NCBI GenBank assembly: GCA_031550525.1
Contig: JAVBON010000023.1
Coordinates: forward strand, 1-64,000
Source: WRHT01 sp031550525
Lineage (GTDB): Bacteria; Desulfobacterota; Desulfovibrionia; Desulfovibrionales; Desulfovibrionaceae
DNA: 64,000 bases
Direction: 5' to 3'
Shown here: one piece after another, positions 61,068-64,000 of the stretch
Numbering within the stretch: the stretch's first letter is position 1
Layout: each line of letters begins with the position of its first letter
Notes under the pieces: generated by a model
The model's input: only the letters and a program-made list of their open reading frames with translations
The model's database searches: none
Told to the model about the DNA's origin: nothing
Program-made: the position numbers and the translations under genes

Positions 61068-62447
61068 TTACTTGAAAAACTTGTCCAGGTAGCCCTGCAC
61101 AAATACCACAACCATTAACACAGGTACTACATAGGTAAAGAAGGGACGCAACATTTTTGGGAATTTAAGCCCCTTGCCCGCATCCGCCTCGGCTATGAAG
61201 TTATCCCAGCCCCAGCCGTAGCGGGTGCAGCAGAATAACAGGAAGGTAAGCGCGCCCAGCGGCAGCAGGTTGTTGCTTACTATAAAATCCAGCAGGTCCA
61301 GCACGTTGGTGCCCTTGCCCAGCGGCTCAAAACCGGCCAGCAGGTTAAAGCCAAGCGCGCAGGGCAAAGAGCCCACAAGCACCACCGCAAAGTTAACCAT
61401 GGCGGATTTTTTGCGGCTGTAGCCACGTACGTCTATGCCATAAGCCACTAGGTTTTCAAACACGGCTATAACCGTTGAAAGAGCGGCAAAGCTCATGAAC
61501 AAAAAGAACAGAACGGCCCAAACGTGCCCGCCCGGCATATAGTTGAATACGTTGGGCAATGTTACCAGCACCAGCCCCGGCCCCGCGCTTACGTCAACAC
61601 CAAAGGCAAAGCAGGCCGGAAATATAATCAGGCCGGAAAGCAGGGCCACCGAGGTATCCAGCACAAGAATATTGGCCGATTCACCCGTAAGACTGCGCTC
61701 GCGGCTTATGTAGCTGCCAAAAATAGCCATGCTGCCCACGCCTATGCTCAAGGTAAAAAAGGCCTGGCCCATGGCCGCGTAAACCACGGTCCAAAGGCCC
61801 TGGTCAATCATGCGCCCGAAATCGGGCTTGAGATAAAAAGCCAGACCGGCGGAAGCCCCCGGCAAGGTAACCGCGCGCACCACCAGTATGATGAGTATGG
61901 CGAAAAGGCCGCCCATCATTACCTTGGTAACGCGCTCCACCCCCCTCTGCAGCCCTATGCCGCATACCGTAAAGCCTATTGTCACGGTAAGGGCCATCCA
62001 GAACACCAGCGAACCGGGGCTTTTCAAAAAATTGCCGAAAAACGCCCCCACCTGATCCGGGTTAAGCCCTACAATGTCGCCTTTAACGGCAAACCAGCAG
62101 TAAGCCAGCATCCACCCGGCCACAGTGGTGTAAAACATCATAAGCAGGTAGTTTCCGGCCAGGCCTATAAAACCGAAATAGTGCCACTTGCTGCCCGCTG
62201 GCTCCAGCTTGCTGAAAGAACCGGCAATATTCATGCGCGAGGCGCGGCCGACGGAAAACTCCATAACCATTATGGGCGCGGCAAAAAGAAACAGAAAGAG
62301 CAAATATAGCAAAACGAAGGCCCCGCCCCCGTACTGACCGGCTATAAAAGGAAAACGCCAAACATTGCCCAGCCCTATGGCGCACCCGGCTGAAATAAGC
62401 AAAAAGCCTATGCGGCTGCCCAACAACTCACGCTTCTGTTCCTTCAT
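61068..62447 (-). CDS. NSS-family sodium-dependent transporter
   Basis: A 459-residue neurotransmitter:sodium-symporter family protein with about eleven to twelve membrane segments. The diagnostic first segment CAIGLGNVWRFPF lies at about residues 22-34. Bacterial members import amino acids with Na+. I start it at the ATG at 62447 behind GGGAG; the longer frame adds a basic leader. It is transcribed alone, and a foldback element abuts its 3' end. Confidence 0.9.
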   Translation of the reverse strand: MKEQKRELLGSRIGFLLISAGCAIGLGNVWRFPFIAGQYGGGAFVLLYLLFLFLFAAPIMVMEFSVGRASRMNIAGSFSKLEPAGSKWHYFGFIGLAGNYLLMMFYTTVAGWMLAYCWFAVKGDIVGLNPDQVGAFFGNFLKSPGSLVFWMALTVTIGFTVCGIGLQRGVERVTKVMMGGLFAILIILVVRAVTLPGASAGLAFYLKPDFGRMIDQGLWTVVYAAMGQAFFTLSIGVGSMAIFGSYISRERSLTGESANILVLDTSVALLSGLIIFPACFAFGVDVSAGPGLVLVTLPNVFNYMPGGHVWAVLFFLFMSFAALSTVIAVFENLVAYGIDVRGYSRKKSAMVNFAVVLVGSLPCALGFNLLAGFEPLGKGTNVLDLLDFIVSNNLLPLGALTFLLFCCTRYGWGWDNFIAEADAGKGLKFPKMLRPFFTYVVPVLMVVVFVQGYLDKFFK

Positions 62448-62719
62448 CTTCAAGCTCCCGTAAAATATGCTTATAAGCCATACCAAACACATAATTTTGA
62501 TATACAATCGCAGCCGCCTTGGCAAGGTGGACCGCCGCAAATTCTTTTATGCCCTATTGCAGGCAGCCCCGTAACCACCGTTCGCGCCGGCCTGCCGCGT
62601 TAGAGCAAAGCCTGCGCTCGCCGGGCGCTGAACTTAATCATTCAAAAAACAGCCGGGGCCTATTAATAAAAAATTATAGCCCTCCACGCAGCCGCCATTT
62701 GGCCTGCCAAAGGTTTTTT

Positions 62720-64000
62720 ATGCATGAATACGATCTGTTAAAAATACTGGCCATAGGCTTTACCCTGGCCTGCATATTCGGGTATTTCGCCCATCGTCTG
62801 GGTTTTTCTCCAATTGTGGGGTATCTGCTGGCCGGTTTTATGGTGGGGCCGCACACACCAGGCTTTGCGGCGGATGCGGCGCTGGCCCATCAACTGGCGG
62901 AGGCCGGAGTTATTCTGCTAATGTTCGGGGTGGGCCTGCATTTTGATACAAAAGACCTGCTGGCCGTAAAAGGCGTGGCCCTGCCGGGGGCCGTGGCCCA
63001 AAGCGCCATTGCCACGGCCTTGGGCACGGTTACCGCCTGGCTGATGGGCTTTCCCGCGCACCAAGGCATCATGCTGGGTCTGGGGCTTTCGGTGGCAAGC
63101 ACGGTAGTGCTGCTGCGCGTGCTTACCGATAACGGCGTGCTCGATACCATTCACGGGCACGTTGCCGTCGGCTGGCTGGTGGTGGAAGATTTGTTCACGG
63201 TTTTCATACTGGTGCTGCTGCCCAGCCTGGCCTCGGTAATGGGCGGGCAAGGCACGGGGGCTTCGGCCATTGCGCGGGCGGCCGGGCTGGCCCTGCTGCG
63301 CCTGTCGCTGTTATGGATTATCGTAATGGTGGTTGGCGGCAAGCTGGTGCCTTGGGTGCTTACAAAGGTGGTGCGCAGCAGATCTGAAGAACTTTTTACC
63401 TTGTCCGTGCTGGTTTCCGCCTTTGCCACGGCGGTGGCGGCAGCGGTGTTTTTTCAGGCTTCCATGGCGCTGGGCGCTTTTTTGGGCGGCATGGTGGTGG
63501 GACGCACCAGAGTAAGCCACCAGGCCGCTGCGGATTTGCTGCCCCTGCGCGATGCGTTTGCCGTGCTCTTTTTCATTTCCGTGGGCATGCTCTTCAGGCC
63601 GGCCTTTCTGCTGGAGCACCCCCTGCTTATTCTGGCCTGCCTTGGCATAGTGCTGCTGGCCAAGCCCGTTACAGCCCTGGTGGTGGTATCGGCGCTGGGC
63701 TACTCCGCCAGCACCGGACTTATCGTGGCTGTAAGCCTGGCCCAGATAGGTGAATTTTCTTTCATTCTGGCCCAGCAGGCCATGTCGCTCAACCTCATTA
63801 GCGCGGATCTTTACAACGTGCTGGTGGTCTGCTCCATAATATCCATAGCCCTCAACCCCAGCCTGTTCCGCCGCATTCCGGCGCTAGAGCGCTGGATGAG
63901 CGCCCACCGCGCCTTGCGCCGCCTGCTTGACGCCAGAGCCGAGCACAAGGCCGCCAGACGGCAGACATTCTTGAACACGCCCCATGTGCCTGACGCCGAT
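62720..64000 (+). CDS. Kef/CPA2-type monovalent cation:proton antiporter, 3' end beyond window
   Basis: An open frame of 427 codons from the ATG at 62720 (AAAGG six bases upstream) to the window edge, with no stop. The first 390 residues form the twelve-segment antiporter domain: HRLGFSPIVGYLLAGFMVGP, FGVGLHFDTKDL, GLSVASTVVLLRVL, VEDLFTVFILVLLP and SLAQIGEFSFIL. The part at the edge starts a cytoplasmic region that in YbaL/KefB homologues is a TrkA-N domain. It exports K+ or Na+ in exchange for H+. Confidence 0.9.
   Translation, partial: MHEYDLLKILAIGFTLACIFGYFAHRLGFSPIVGYLLAGFMVGPHTPGFAADAALAHQLAEAGVILLMFGVGLHFDTKDLLAVKGVALPGAVAQSAIATALGTVTAWLMGFPAHQGIMLGLGLSVASTVVLLRVLTDNGVLDTIHGHVAVGWLVVEDLFTVFILVLLPSLASVMGGQGTGASAIARAAGLALLRLSLLWIIVMVVGGKLVPWVLTKVVRSRSEELFTLSVLVSAFATAVAAAVFFQASMALGAFLGGMVVGRTRVSHQAAADLLPLRDAFAVLFFISVGMLFRPAFLLEHPLLILACLGIVLLAKPVTALVVVSALGYSASTGLIVAVSLAQIGEFSFILAQQAMSLNLISADLYNVLVVCSIISIALNPSLFRRIPALERWMSAHRALRRLLDARAEHKAARRQTFLNTPHVPDAD

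Overview
The window looks like a chromosomal segment of a Gram-negative, anaerobic, flagellated member of the Desulfovibrionales, probably an uncultured Desulfovibrionaceae relative. Supporting signs are a four-subunit 2-oxoacid:ferredoxin oxidoreductase next to an ADP-forming acyl-CoA ligase, a YedE/TusA/DUF3343 selenium-type operon, a MucR/Ros zinc-finger regulator, an NSS transporter, and a perfect TGAAAATTATTTTCA palindrome of the kind described as the Desulfovibrio Fur site. Base composition is GC-rich, with AT-rich patches at about 15.0-15.25, 16.5-16.8 and 22.8-23.7 kb. The assignment is inference from gene content; no rRNA is present.

Layout. 0-8.7 kb (minus): an AsnC/Lrp-type regulator, a DASS carrier, porG-D-A-B, both subunits of an NDP-forming acyl-CoA ligase and an MFS carrier. 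Together they read as a module that imports an organic anion, oxidises a 2-oxoacid to an acyl-CoA and recovers ATP. 9.0-11.4 kb: tex. 11.4-16.5 kb: a three-gene restriction island (Mrr-like nuclease, Type III Mod, Type III Res), followed by a tRNA-Ser(CGA). 17.2-22.7 kb: an unrecognised polytopic membrane protein whose tail runs into a 21-bp tandem repeat, an NhaD/ArsB-superfamily carrier and two tandem HAD phosphatases. 22.7-26.5 kb: remains of a mobile element (AT-rich PD-(D/E)xK-like gene, KilA-N gene, ruined P4-type integrase). 26.6-35 kb: truA, then an iron/siderophore locus (Fur box, AraC regulator, two fused ABC exporters-type half-transporters, TonB-dependent receptor). 36-41.7 kb (minus): a complete DUF3450-TtpC-ExbB-ExbD-TonB-TPR energising operon, which would power that receptor. 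41.9-46.8 kb: motE-fliJ, a small membrane protein, galU and glmM. 47.1-50.0 kb (minus): the YedE operon. 50.3-59.9 kb (plus): ybaK-like, exodeoxyribonuclease III, mfd, trmFO, a glycosyltransferase and typA. 60.3-64 kb: a MucR regulator, an NSS transporter and the 5' part of a Kef-type antiporter cut by the window edge.

The most unusual content is non-coding. A 153-bp foldback element occurs twice (about 32.5 and 60.9 kb, 14 mismatches, no gaps); one copy sits inside a related element, so the insertions are nested. A second family, here called X-Y, lies directly 3' of two genes in opposite orientation (about 35.0-35.9 and 44.5-43.9 kb). It contains a 13-bp hairpin in which two base pairs differ between the copies in a compensatory way. 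Several genes end in unusually long perfect hairpins (up to 30 bp). These repeats, not a new protein system, are the best candidates here for something undescribed.
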